Positions 54,036 through 64,000 of a DNA stretch of 64,000 bases are shown here, one piece after another (the stretch's first letter is position 1; every line of letters starts with the position of its first letter). Below the pieces are notes generated by a model that had not been told where the DNA came from, did not search any database, and was given only the letters and a program-made list of their open reading frames with translations. The position numbers and the translations under genes are program-made. This DNA comes from Chiridota heheva (Eukaryota; Echinodermata; Holothuroidea; Apodida; Chiridotidae): positions 82,501 through 146,500 of the forward strand of contig JAIGNY010004601.1 of assembly GCA_020152595.1 (NCBI GenBank). Reading direction: 5' to 3'.

Positions 54036-54660
54036 AAAAATAAAGTAATGGGTTCTACCATTTTGGCAGCATGCATTTAAAATCATATTGGGTATTGATT
54101 GGCTTATCAGCCTACTGCCCACTAATTGAAAATAGCAAATCATCTAAACTGGTCAATCTCCTGATTCATGGCTGCCATTAAGTCCAAACCTCTCAATACA
54201 TTCTGTCTTAAGTCCCAGCAAAATCTCAAATCTGTTGGGGTCTTAAAATGCTAACAACAGAAACAATCCAGCACAAGCAATTACACCAGGGATTTTCACA
54301 CACTTCACCTCACTTTCCATGGTCATAATCTGACATTTATAGTAAACAAATTTCACTGCAGCTCACTGACTCACACTCAACACAAGGACAAAAGTATTCC
54401 CCTGTGGTCAGTGTGTCAGGCTTGAAGTAATGATTCAAATAGGGTGGTATTTAACAGTGAAGGTTTTCTTTGTTTATTAATGAGCTACTTGGAAGTGATG
54501 TTTTTGTCAAACCTTGTAAGCTTTAAGAATTTTTGGACTAAAAATCTTTTGCAACAGATTTTCTTTATGAGTGTTGTATGTTTGACTCTTTTTCTCACTT
54601 TATATGGGAATTGAAATGCATGTGGCATTTATTCATATATTAATATGTCCATTGAAACAA
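54036..54660. other. No gene seen
   Basis: Ordinary A+T-rich sequence. Confidence 0.4.
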
Positions 54661-54858
54661 TAATATTACTGCCCAGATACTGCCTTTATTACCTAATATA
54701 TGTACACCACGTTTGGTTCGTATGTAGGCCTATAGTGTATTATAATAATTCTGAGAGATTAATATTACTGCCCAGACACTGCCTTCATTACCTAATATAT
54801 GTGCACCATGTTTAGTTCGTATGTAGGCCTATAGTGTATTATAATAATTCTGAGAGAG
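54661..54858. repeat. 99-bp tandem duplication
   Basis: Two copies starting TAATATTACTGCCCAGA at 54661 and 54760, each ending ATTATAATAATTCTGAGAGA, with a few substitutions. Confidence 0.93.
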
Positions 54859-56424
54859 ATCAAATTGGGCCTTCTAAACAAAATTATTTTATGCATATAT
54901 ATTTTCATGCGTATAAACATATTGCTCGATCGGCATGATTTGAGTTTTAGCCATAACTATAGATGTTTTAGAAAAATAACGCGTCCGTTAGGAGTATTTA
55001 GCATACACTTAGCACTTGTCATGGTTAGCCTTATTGTACTAGTAGGTAATGTTTCTGTATATGCTGGAATGAAATGGTAGCATATGCTGGAATGAAATGG
55101 TAGCATTTTCTTTAAATGTGTGATTTCCTAAAACTACTATTTATTAGATACATTATTTATTACAGATATTGTGGATATACTGTACATGTATAGTAGAGAT
55201 GGCATTTGACATGCTTGTAAGAGAAGTTTTGTATTCATTACATGTGTAACTGTATCTATAAATAGCACACACAAATACAGCTTCTTCATATACATTGTAC
55301 TCATGTTCTCTGATAGTTCTGGTACAAAGTATAATCTACAACACACACAACTGTACAGTATATACAACAACAAGGGATAATCAAGGTCACATACCACATG
55401 TATGACTCTTGCTTGACCTGTAGGTTTATAATGTCATTGTTAATATCATAATTGGGCATTTCCTATTCGTTGCTAGAAGAAGAGAATTGCTATTTTTGGG
55501 AGAATAAAAATTCCTCAAACAACGACACTAAATTAACTTTATCTCCCATACATGAAATCTGAAACCACAAACTTTATTTTGAGCTATGGAACTTTTTGTA
55601 ATCTCACTGTAAAGTTTACCACACGGCAGAGTGTGGAGCTTAAAGTTAGGCGTTGTGTATGAGCGAGAAGCCATGGAAACACAAGTTTGGTTACCTCGGG
55701 TGTGAGCACAGGTTGCTGTTAAATTGGACTAAGCTTATGTCCACACAATGAACAAAGAAGAAACATGTGTATTTATTATTCAATGGAATTGTTCTAAAAG
55801 TAGTTATTAACATTAACTACTAGTATGCATACATAGCTTATCTCATTTTTGTAATGGTTTTGGGATATTAAAGTTTTATTAAAGTGAAATTGTGTACTGT
55901 GTTTTAAGATAGAGTCATGTTGGAATTCCCTATGTAGTAGATCAGTACCAGACGTGTTTTTTCCTTTCTTGATATTTATAAATTGGTTCTATACTTTCTT
56001 TTACTGGGATAAGGTGCAATTTGTCACAAATTATCCTCTCCAAGAGAGCTAGTATTCCTTTATCTTTGGGAGGGGTGGCGGGGTAATTTTCCCTACCAAC
56101 ATCTTGCCAGTGCCACTAGGGGAAAGCATCAGCACTGTGAATGCCATAAAGGATGTTTTTTTTCCCTGTAATACTTACATCAACTTTCAAAGATTTTCAG
56201 TAACTCTTTCAAGACAGCCATCTTCTGTTACTTCACAACAACAACCAACTGCTATCCCATCACCAACAAAATAGCATCTTTACCGTTCGTCCTTCCATCT
56301 ACATCCATTGTCCGCCCATCCACATTCTTGAGCTTCTGGGGAAGAAGGATTTGTCCTTGGAAAGGAATTCCAACTATTTTTGTGGCTCGAGTAAATGGAA
56401 ATTCATGTAAAGGAAACTTGCCTC
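54859..56424. other. No gene seen
   Basis: A+T-rich sequence. A 23-bp direct repeat (GCATATGCTGGAATGAAATGG type) lies near 55058-55103. Short frames on both strands show no domains. Confidence 0.4.
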
Positions 56425-56775
56425 CAAACAACAAATGCATTCCTGACATGAATAGCAATTTAAATAAATTTGTTTTGGCATGAATGAAAAATAGAGCCTG
56501 ATGCCTTGAAAGAATTTGCAATTATGTCTTTGGGATGAATAGAAATATAAACAATAAGTCTCTAAATAAATCTGCAATAAATTTTTATTTTATTTGATAA
56601 ATAGAGCAGCCCTGTCTAGTTTATTAAACATTTTCATAGGAAGTTCAAGATTCAAGTTGAGGATTAATGTTTTTCTGTTTACGTAAATTATCAGGAGTGA
56701 AGTTTGGAATGATGAGTTGGCTAAGAGTATTTGGTGAATGAGTGGGTGCATGGCAAAAGGTGGTACAGTAGGTTC
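56425..56775 (+). repeat. Dispersed repeat copy 2 (partner at 17295-17690)
   Basis: Co-linear with 17295-17690, from ACAAATGCATTCCTGACATG to GTTGGCTAAGAGTAT. It is followed at once by an 18-bp G-rich array, as is the partner, although the array sequence differs. Confidence 0.75.
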
Positions 56776-56995
56776 ATGGGTGGCGGTGGGTGCACGGGTG
56801 GCGATGGGTGCACGGGTGGCGGTGGGTGAACGGGTGGCGGTGGGTGCAGGGGTGGCGGTGGGTGCAGGGGTGGCGGTGGGTGCACAGGTGGCGGTGGGTG
56901 CACCGGTGGTGGTGGGTGCACCAATGGTGGTGGGTGCACAGATGCTGGTGGGTGCACCGATGCTGGTAGGTGCACCAATGCTGGTAATGAGTTAT
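56776..56995. repeat. 18-bp G-rich minisatellite
   Basis: About twelve copies of an 18-bp unit near GGTGGGTGCACGGGTGGC. The right end drifts to GGTGGGTGCACAGATGCT. Confidence 0.93.
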
Positions 56996-56999
56996 TTTC

Positions 57000-57215
57000 C
57001 TTTCACCCCCGTAATGAGTTCCTTTCCTTCCTCCCATGTAATGATTTCCTTTCCTTCCACCCCCGTAATGAGTTCCATTCCTTTCACCCCCGTAATGAGT
57101 TCCATTCCCTCCACCCCGTAATGAGTTCCTTTCCCTTACTCCCGTAATGAGTTCCTTTCCTTCCACCCCCATGAGTTCCTTTCCTTCCACCACCCGTTAT
57201 GACTTCCTTTCTTTC
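57000..57215. repeat. 27-bp minisatellite (GTAATGAGTTCC type)
   Basis: About eight copies. GTAATGA starts at 57011, 57038, 57065 and 57092, giving a 27-bp period with small length changes. The unit is GTAATGAGTTCCTTTCCTTC + CACCCCC. It lies directly between the 18-bp and 23-bp arrays. Confidence 0.9.
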
Positions 57216-57217
57216 CA

Positions 57218-58194
57218 CACCCGTGTGGTTGTGCCTGTGGTTGTGCCCATGGTTCCACCGTGGACCCACCGTGTTCATGCCCGTGGTTCCACCGTGTTTG
57301 TGCCCGTGGTTCCACCGTAGCCGTGAGGGTAGTTCCACCGTGGTCGTGAGCGTGGTTCCACTGTGGTCGTGAGCGTGGTTCCATCGTGGTTCCACCTTGG
57401 TCGTGCCCGTGGTTCCACCGTGTTCGTGCCCGTGGTGGTACCGTGCCTGTGCCCGAGGTTCCACCGTGCCTGTGCCCGTGCTTGCACCGTCCTGTGCCCG
57501 TGGTTCCACTGTGCCTGTGCCCGTGGTTCCACAGTTCCTGTGCCCGTGCTCGCACCGTCCTGTGCCCGTGGTTCCACTGTGCCTGTGCCCGTGGTACCAC
57601 CGTGCCTGTGCACGTAGTTGTGCCAACGTGCCAGTGGTTCCACCATCACTGTGCCCGTGCTTGCACCGTCCTGTGCTCGTGGTTCCACCGTGCCTGTGCC
57701 CATGGTTCCACCGTGCCTGTGCCCGTGGTTCCACCGTGCGTGTGCCCGTGGTTCCACCGTGCCTGTGCCCGTGGTTCCACCGTGCCTGTGCCCGTGGTTC
57801 CACTGTGCCTGTGCCCGTGGTTCCACCGTGCCTGTGCCCGTGGTTCCACCGTGCCTGTGGTTGTGCCACCGTGCCTGTGGTTGTGCCACCGTGCACGTGG
57901 TTGTGCCACCGTGCACGTGGTTGTGCCACCGTGCACGTGGTTGTGCCACCGTGCACGTGGTTGTGCCACCGTGCACGTGGTTGTGCCACCGTGCCCGTGG
58001 TTTGCCACCGTGCCCGTGGTTAGCCACCGTGCCCGTGGTTAGCCACTGTGCCCGTGGTTCCACCGTGACTGTGCCCGCGGTTCTACCGTGCCCGTGGTTC
58101 CACCGTGACTGTGCCCGTGGTTCCACCGTGCCCGTGGTTCCACCGTGACTGTGCCCGTGGTTCCACCGTGCCCGTGGTTCCACCTTGACTGTGC
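57218..58194. repeat. 23-bp minisatellite, left part
   Basis: About 43 copies of a unit near TGCCTGTGCCCGTGGTTCCA + CCG (23 bp). Shorter forms (GTGCCACCGTGCACGTGGTT, 20 bp) are clustered at 57860-58000. The array stops abruptly at the hAT terminus at 58195 and resumes after 61143. Cysteine/proline- and threonine/histidine-rich frames on both strands are array artefacts. Confidence 0.94.
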
Positions 58195-61143
58195 CATTGG
58201 CGTAGGCAGGTTTTTTGTTTGGGGGGGGGCTACTCATTGGTATAAATTTTGACCCGTGACAGTATCTAAGCGGAGCGCCACCATGGGTTGGCGCGTAGCG
58301 TTCAGAGAAATTTTTCCAATAAATGCTGCCTATAGATTGCCGGAAATGGCACTTCACAGGCCAAAAACTTGCAAATTTGAGGCTGGTTTTCTTTGATTGT
58401 TCACAATTTTGCCAGAATTTTGCTGTACATTTTGCCCGAATTCTTAGTTGCCCAAAAAATTGGGGGAACTGTGCCACCTTCCCCCGCCACATACTTGCCG
58501 AAGTATAATTTATTCAAACTCTATTGCGTAGCGATATAGGGGCAGTTTGGGTTGATGCCTCCCGAGTTTTTAGGGGAAAGGGGGTGGTACATGTCAAAAG
58601 AAGATATTTGTGAAGCAAACAGAAGATCATTGATCACACTTGCACACCTGGCCAATATTTTTGACTCCAGAATATTGAAAAATGAGGGGTTGAGTGAGAT
58701 GGCATTGTACTTACTTGTTACTTGGAGTCGAAAGGTTGGAAGTAAGATTTGACAATCAAACTTACCAAATCATAATTTTAGATTCAACCGCCGCGCTGAT
58801 GTTATGGCAAAAATTGTCAATGACTGATTCCACGTCTGGGCAATGGGCCCTATGAATTTGTAATAGAATAAGTGCCTCCAGTCGGGCTTTTGTCATTGTT
58901 GACCGAATAGCTGTAAGGGCTCTTTTCATTTTTGAAAAGACTCTCTCGGCCTGTGCAGAAGTCACTGGCAAAGTTGCCAGCAGCTGGAGCAACAGTGATA
59001 TGTTAGGAAACATTTCAGAGCAATGATCCAGGGCACAGACGGATGAAGATGGTCGGGACTTGACAGGAACATTTTCCCATTTCTTCCTCCATAACATGTA
59101 TTCGCCCTTAACAATCATGAACTGATGAAAGGATCTCTGATCAAACTTGCATACACCTGAATAGTAGGAGATAAATCATTCCACTGCCTCTCACCGTCAG
59201 CTTGTTTGGCGAATTCCATACAATTTGGTACAAGGTAGTTAAGTTTCATAATCTGTTGTTGATGTGGTCCAAATCTGTGCTTGAGGTCTCCAATAATGGA
59301 GTCTATGGCTGGATAAAAAAAAAGTTGACTCTGTAATAGCCTTCGGTGGTGTTGTCAGATGTTTGAGCATTTGGTCGGTATGAGCTTCTAAGCTGCAATG
59401 CGTGGTTTTCGCAGTTCCACCTCTATCACATCTTGTGCGACTGATTCTGCCTTTTGATACAGGTCATGGAACTCCCCTTCACTTCGCAATTCTTTGAGAA
59501 CAGACTGGAGACGGTTTACTAAGGCTAACGCTTGGGATAAATTTCCCTTACTGTTTGTAAGACTCAGGAAACTGGTAGCATCAATCCTGACAGTTTCTCC
59601 AAAATGACTGAAGCAACTGCAAATTCTGAGTTGCACACCAATTTTTCAAGGCTTTCTGCTTTGTTTCTGTCGCAAGGTGATGCCCAGCATTTGATTTCCG
59701 ATAAGGCATCTAGTGTATATTTCAAAGTTGCATAAATGTTACAACTGCTGTGCGTCGTTCCACAGAACGTGTTTCGCACAACGTAATCAACTGCTTCTTG
59801 GTCATGGAAATACCAGAGTCACTTTCTATGAGGCTCTTCAACAGATCCGGTTTTTTTGCACTTGCTCGAAAAGTCGATAAAATTTCTCGCCCAACAATGC
59901 GGAAGCACTCAAATTTAGGCAGTACATGGCGCAATGAAAATAAAAGGCCAATGGAGCTGCCTTTTTTATTGTTGCTGAAGCACCAACCCGTTCACTGGCC
60001 ATGGCTCCTGCCCCATCATAGCCTTGTCCCACACAAAGAGACAGATTCAAACCGAGCTCACAAATCTTTCTTAGCAACGTTTCTTCAATAGTTTTGCCAC
60101 TCAACTTGGTTTCATTATGCTCAATTTCACCAGGATTATTAGATTTGATGTCTGAAATCAAGTCCAATACCATTACCGTGTCCTCATGCAATCTTCAAAC
60201 TCCAGAATCGCTAGGTGAAACATATCTTATAACAATTGCCAGTTGTTCCCTTTTTTGGCGATCCAATGTTTCATCAGCTATGATAGACCAGAACTGTGCT
60301 TTTTTGATGTTAGCAACAATACTTTTCCTAATCATGTCACCAGCAACGCAAATAGGTTCATTTTGAATCAAGGATGATAGGTAGGTTGCATTAGCATGGG
60401 AAGTTTTTATATGGTCCTTCAAAAGTAAATCCCCACTACGAAGTCGAAAACGAAGTAACCCCAAAATTTCCGTCATTTTCTGTTCCCGCCATCCTATTTT
60501 TCTGGACTGTGAACATATATAAAAAATGTGTGTTTGCTTCACCCACACCGACGATGACAAATAGCTTTATAAAACTCGTGGAACTTAGCCTATATTAAAG
60601 ATGATAGAAGAACAACAAATGGTCACTTATGTATACATATCATTAATATATTTACTGGACTGGGCATACATTACCTTCATCCGTGTTTTCCCTTTTCCTT
60701 TTTAAAAAACCATATGCGAAAAGTGACATTTTCAAAATTCAGGTTCAACCGAACTTAATTACCGCCTTCAGAATTTAGACAAATTGATTTCTATTTGTGG
60801 AAAGTGTTGAGCAAAATAATGGGGCACTTGTAGTACTTTGTTACCGCAAAGCAGTAGCAGAATGGCGCCATTTTCCATCGTCATCGCGTAAGAACAGGCT
60901 TGGCAAGTTCACGGCTCTTGACAAATTAAAAATTGCGTCAAAATTTCATTTACAAATTTGAATTATTGTTTGTTTTGTTTACAGGGATACAACGAATTTA
61001 CATTACAGGGAATGCAGGGAGATTCGCATTTCATGTATGCGCATCTGTACGATACATAGGCATATAGGTGTAATTTAATTTTTGTAAATATGGGATTGGG
61101 GGGGGCCATGGCCCCCGTGGCCCCCCCTCTGGCTACGCCAGTG
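58195..61143 (-). mobile_element. hAT transposon, inserted in the 23-bp array
   Basis: The left end CATTGGCGTAGGCAGG and the right end CTGGCTACGCCAGTG are inverted repeats with few mismatches, of the CAGTGGCGTAGC type. The minus strand carries a broken transposase at 58762-60560. Directly outside lies the same 23-bp minisatellite on both sides. GTGCC is found at both borders, but since the target is itself a repeat a true target duplication cannot be told apart from the array. About 570 bp upstream of the transposase (60561-61130) has no recognised coding sequence. Confidence 0.8.
58762..60560 (-). pseudogene. Broken hAT transposase (ZMYM1-like type)
   Basis: Read on the minus strand. The N-terminal part (60560-60195) has DHIKTSHANATYLSSLIQNE and WSIIADETLDRQ, the start of the RNase H-like fold with its first aspartate. 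After a TGA near 60195 the same frame goes on with KICELGLNLSLCVGQGYDGA, the second acidic motif. Frames then change near 59900, 59740 and 59600. The C-terminal part (59118-58762) holds PVTSAQAERVFSKMKRALTA, the hAT dimerisation region with its conserved E. The N-terminal zinc finger usual for the type was not seen. One in-frame stop and at least three frameshifts make it inactive. Confidence 0.87.
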
Positions 61144-63385
61144 CCCGTGGTTCCACCGTGCCTGTGCCCGAGGTTCCACCGTGCCTGTGCCCGTGGTTCC
61201 ACCGTGCCTGTACACGTGGTTGTGCCACTGTGCCCGTGGTTCCACCGTGACTGTGCCCGTGCTTGCACTGTCCTGTGCCCGTGGTCGTGCCCGTGGTTCC
61301 ACCGTGGTCGTGGTTCCACTGTGGTCGTGAGCGTGGTTCCACCGTGGTCGTGAGTGTGCTTCCACCGTCCTGTGCCTGTGGTTCCACCGTGCCTGTGCCC
61401 GTGGTTCCACCGTGCCTGTGCCCGTAGTTCCACCGTGACTGTGCCTGTGGTTCCACCGTGCCTGTGCACGTGGTTGTGCCACCGTGCCCGTGGTTGTGCC
61501 ACTGTACCCGTGGTTTGCCACTGTGCCCGTGGTTTGCCACCGTGCCCGTGGTTTGCCACCGTGCCTGGGTTTGTCACCGTGCCCGTGGTTTGCCACCGTG
61601 CCTGTGGTTGTGCCACCGTGCCCGTGGTTCCACCGTGCCCGTGGTTCCACCGTGACTGTGCCCGTGGTTGTGCCACCGTGCGTGTGGTTGTGCCACCGTG
61701 CGTGTGGTTGTGCCACCGTGCGTGTGGTTTGTCACCGTGCCTGTGGTTTGTCACCGTGCCTGTGGTTTGTCACAGTGCCTGTGGTTTGTCACCGTGCCTG
61801 TGGTTTGTCACCGTGCCTGTGGTTTGTCACCGTGCCCGTGGTTTGCCACCGTGCCTGTACTTCCACCGTGTGTGTGCACGTGGTTGTGCCACCGTGCCCG
61901 TGCTTCCACCGTGCCTGTGCCCGTAATTCGACCGTGCCTGTGCCCGTGGTTCCACCGTGCCTGTGCACGTGGTTGTGCCACCGTGCCCGTGGTTCCACCG
62001 TGCCCGTGGTTCCACCGTGCCCGTGGTTTCACCGTGCCCGTGGTTTCACCGTGCCCGTGGTTACACCGTGCCTGTGCCCAAAGTTCCACCATGCCCGTGA
62101 TTTCACCAAGCCTGTGCTTCCACCGTGCGTGTGGTTCCACCGTGCCTGTGCCCGTGGTTCCACCGTTCCTCTGCCCGTAGTTCCACCATGCCTGTGCACG
62201 TGGTTCCACCGTGCCTGTGCCCGTGGTTCCACCGTACCTGTGCCCGTGGTTCCACAGTGCCTGTGCCCGTGGTTCCACCGTGCCTGTGCCCGTGGTTCCA
62301 CCGTGCCTGTGCCCGTGGTTCCACCGTGCCTGTGCACGTGGTTGTGCCATGCCTGTGCACGTGGTTGTGCCACCGAGCCTGCGGTTGTGCCACCTTGCCC
62401 GCAGTTTGCCACCGTGTTCGTGGTTTGCCACCGTGCCTGTGGTTTGCCACCGTGCATGTGGCTAGCCACCGTGCCCGTGGTTTTCCACCGTGCCCGTGGT
62501 TCCACCGTGCCTGTGCCCGTGGTTCCACCGTGCCTGTGCCCGTAGATCCACCGTGCCTGTGCACATGGTTGTGCCACCGTGCCCGTGGTTCCACCGTGCC
62601 TGTGCCCATGGTTCTACTGTGCCTGTGCTTGTGGTTACACTGTGCCCGTGGTTCCACCGTGCCTGTGCCCGTGGTTCCACCGTGCCTGTGCACGTGGTTG
62701 TGCCACCATGCCCGTGGTTCCACCGTGCCTGTGCCCATGGTTCCACCGTGCCTGTGCTTGAGGTTACACCGTGCCCGTGGTTCCACCGTGCCTGTGCCCG
62801 TGGTTCCACCGTGCCTGTGCACGTGGTTTCACTGTGCCTGTGCCCGTGGTCCCACTGTGCCTGTGCACGTGGTTCCACTGTGCCTGTGCACGTGGTTGTG
62901 CCAGTGTGCCCGTGGTTTGCCACCGTGCCCGTGGTTAGCAACCGTGCCAGTGGTTCCACCGTGCCTGTGCCCGTGGTTCCACCGTGCCTGTGCCCGTGGA
63001 TCCACCGTGCCTGTGCATGTGGTTGTGCCACCGTGCCCGTGGTTCCACCGTGCCTGTGCCCATGGTTCCACCGTGCCCGTGGTTCCACCATGCCTGTGCT
63101 TGTGGTTCCACCGTGCCCGTGGTTCCACCATGCATGTGCCCGTGGTTCCACCGTGCCTGTGGCTGTGGTTCCACCGTGCCTATGCACTTGGTTCCACTGT
63201 GCCTGTGCACGTGGTTGTGCCAGTGTGCCCGTGGTTTGCCACTGTGCCCGTTGTTAGCCACCGTGCCCGTGGTTAGCCACTGTGCCCGTAATTCTACTGT
63301 GCCTGTGCCCGTGGTTCCACTGTGCCTGTGTGGATCCACCGTGCCTGTGCACGTGGTTGCGTGCCCGTGGTTGTGCCACCCCCCA
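61144..63385. repeat. 23-bp minisatellite, right part
   Basis: About 100 copies of the same unit as 57218-58194, with the same variants: CCGTGGTCGTG near 61270-61350, and GTTTGCCACCGTGCC and GTTTGTCACCGTGCC at 61510-61850. It ends in CCACCCCCCAACC at about 63385. Confidence 0.94.
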
Positions 63386-63454
63386 ACCACTGTCCACTAA
63401 TATTGCTCGAGGGAAGTGAATTAAACCTCTGTTCCTATGATTTTGATTAAAGGA
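63386..63454. other. Spacer
   Basis: Short unique sequence between the array and the dispersed repeat; nothing recognised. Confidence 0.4.
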
Positions 63455-63720
63455 TTAGTTCAGTGATTAATCAAGTTTATCTTACATGAAAGAAGACTCT
63501 AAAAGAAACAAAATGGTGAAGAAACTATACTTCAACATCTTATTCTGTTAAGTCGATATTCAAGTTAAAAGCTGTCTTACTTGTTAAGAAATGACGGGTG
63601 TAGGAAGGTTGCCACCTGCATCCTCAGATTCTTAACAATAGTTAATGTATTGTAAAGAAAATTAATTTGTTACTATTTGAATTATATTTCCTTGAGCTTT
63701 CATCAGGTGGTTAATAATCA
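63455..63720 (+). repeat. Dispersed ~300-bp repeat, copy 3
   Basis: Co-linear with 4850-5165 and 23660-24010 (AGGATTAGTTCAGTGATTAA, GAAACAAAATGGTGAAGAAA, TTCTTAACAATAGTTAATGTAT, ATATTTCCTTGAGCTTTC). Interrupted at about 63720 by a LINE. Confidence 0.75.
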
Positions 63721-63721
63721 T

Positions 63722-64000
63722 TACCCCTACAAGCGCGCTGTGGCAACTGTAGAGCCCTAGATCATGACAGCACCTCCTGCACCAGTACCCCACCCTGCAC
63801 CAATTGCGATGGTACTCATCCAGCTAACCATCCCTCCTTCTCAAAAGACTGCCCCACCTGGCTTCAAGAAAAACAAATTACCAAACTAAAACCCCTTTAT
63901 CCCAACATCACTTACCCGGAGTCCAGGAAACAATTTCTCGCTTCACTTCACGCTAAACCATCGAGTGCAGTCTTCTCTAACACCAATATCGCCCAACCTA
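63722..64000 (+). mobile_element. I-like LINE, ORF1 zinc-knuckle region, cut by the window edge
   Basis: Reads CGNCRALDHDSTSC, then CTNCDGTHPANHPSFSKDCP and TWLQEKQITKLKPL, the gag-like cysteine/histidine knuckles of ORF1. It is close to 51600-51770 but less damaged: the frame stays open from about 63730 to at least 63960. The rest of the element, if present, lies to the right of the window. Confidence 0.82.

Noticed and set aside
56738..63400. Long Cys/Pro-rich (+) and Thr/His/Arg-rich (-) open frames
   Set aside because: Products of the 18-, 27- and 23-bp minisatellites. Frames overlap on both strands, and one minus-strand frame simply runs from the hAT element into the array.

Overview
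The window is eukaryotic, very probably from a marine invertebrate deuterostome, with an echinoderm as the best guess. It has intron-split genes with GT-AG borders, SRCR (scavenger receptor cysteine-rich) domains each coded by one exon, remains of DIRS, I-like, CR1/L2-like and RTE-like retroelements, hAT transposons and tRNA-headed SINEs, and a very high load of minisatellites. Large SRCR gene families are known from sea urchins and amphioxus. No species can be named from the sequence alone.

The only host gene I can support runs on the + strand from left of the window to 42873. It is the 3' part of a multi-SRCR type I membrane receptor. Four clean SRCR exons lie at 2533-2847, 4158-4475, 11264-11575 and 38970-39272. 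All four start and end in phase 1 and are multiples of three. A fifth at 23298-23626 is one base short of a multiple of three, and its frame does not fit a phase-1 acceptor. A sixth at 18777-19012 is a half-exon relic that has lost its 5' half to a minisatellite. The last exon (42050-42873) joins in the same phase and codes a short linker, one transmembrane helix, a run of four cysteines and a tail of about 240 residues rich in proline and YP motifs, with one PPxY motif. The start of the gene and its signal peptide are not in the window.

The introns are filled with repeats. From left to right these are an 18-bp array (1.5-2.1 kb), LINE 3' fragments (3-4 kb), a hAT MITE (5.7 kb), an 85-bp satellite (7.9-9.3 kb), a SINE (10.9 kb), several LINE relics (11.9-16.6 kb), 18-bp and 22-bp arrays (17.7-18.8 kb), a broken DIRS element (20-22.4 kb), a long I-like LINE (24.2-27.5 kb) and a huge 32-bp minisatellite (28.16-38.78 kb, roughly 330 monomers). 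The 32-bp array has a higher-order period of about 1.95 kb.

From 42.9 to 64 kb I see no host gene. This part holds SINEs, a 12-bp array made of AP-1-like sites, a triple hairpin, MITEs, 27-bp and 26-bp arrays, another I-like LINE, an array cluster (56.8-63.4 kb) interrupted by a hAT element with a dead transposase, and the start of a further LINE at the right edge. By rough addition, minisatellites make up close to a third of the window. All coordinates of repeats and mobile elements are read by eye and may be off by some tens of bases.
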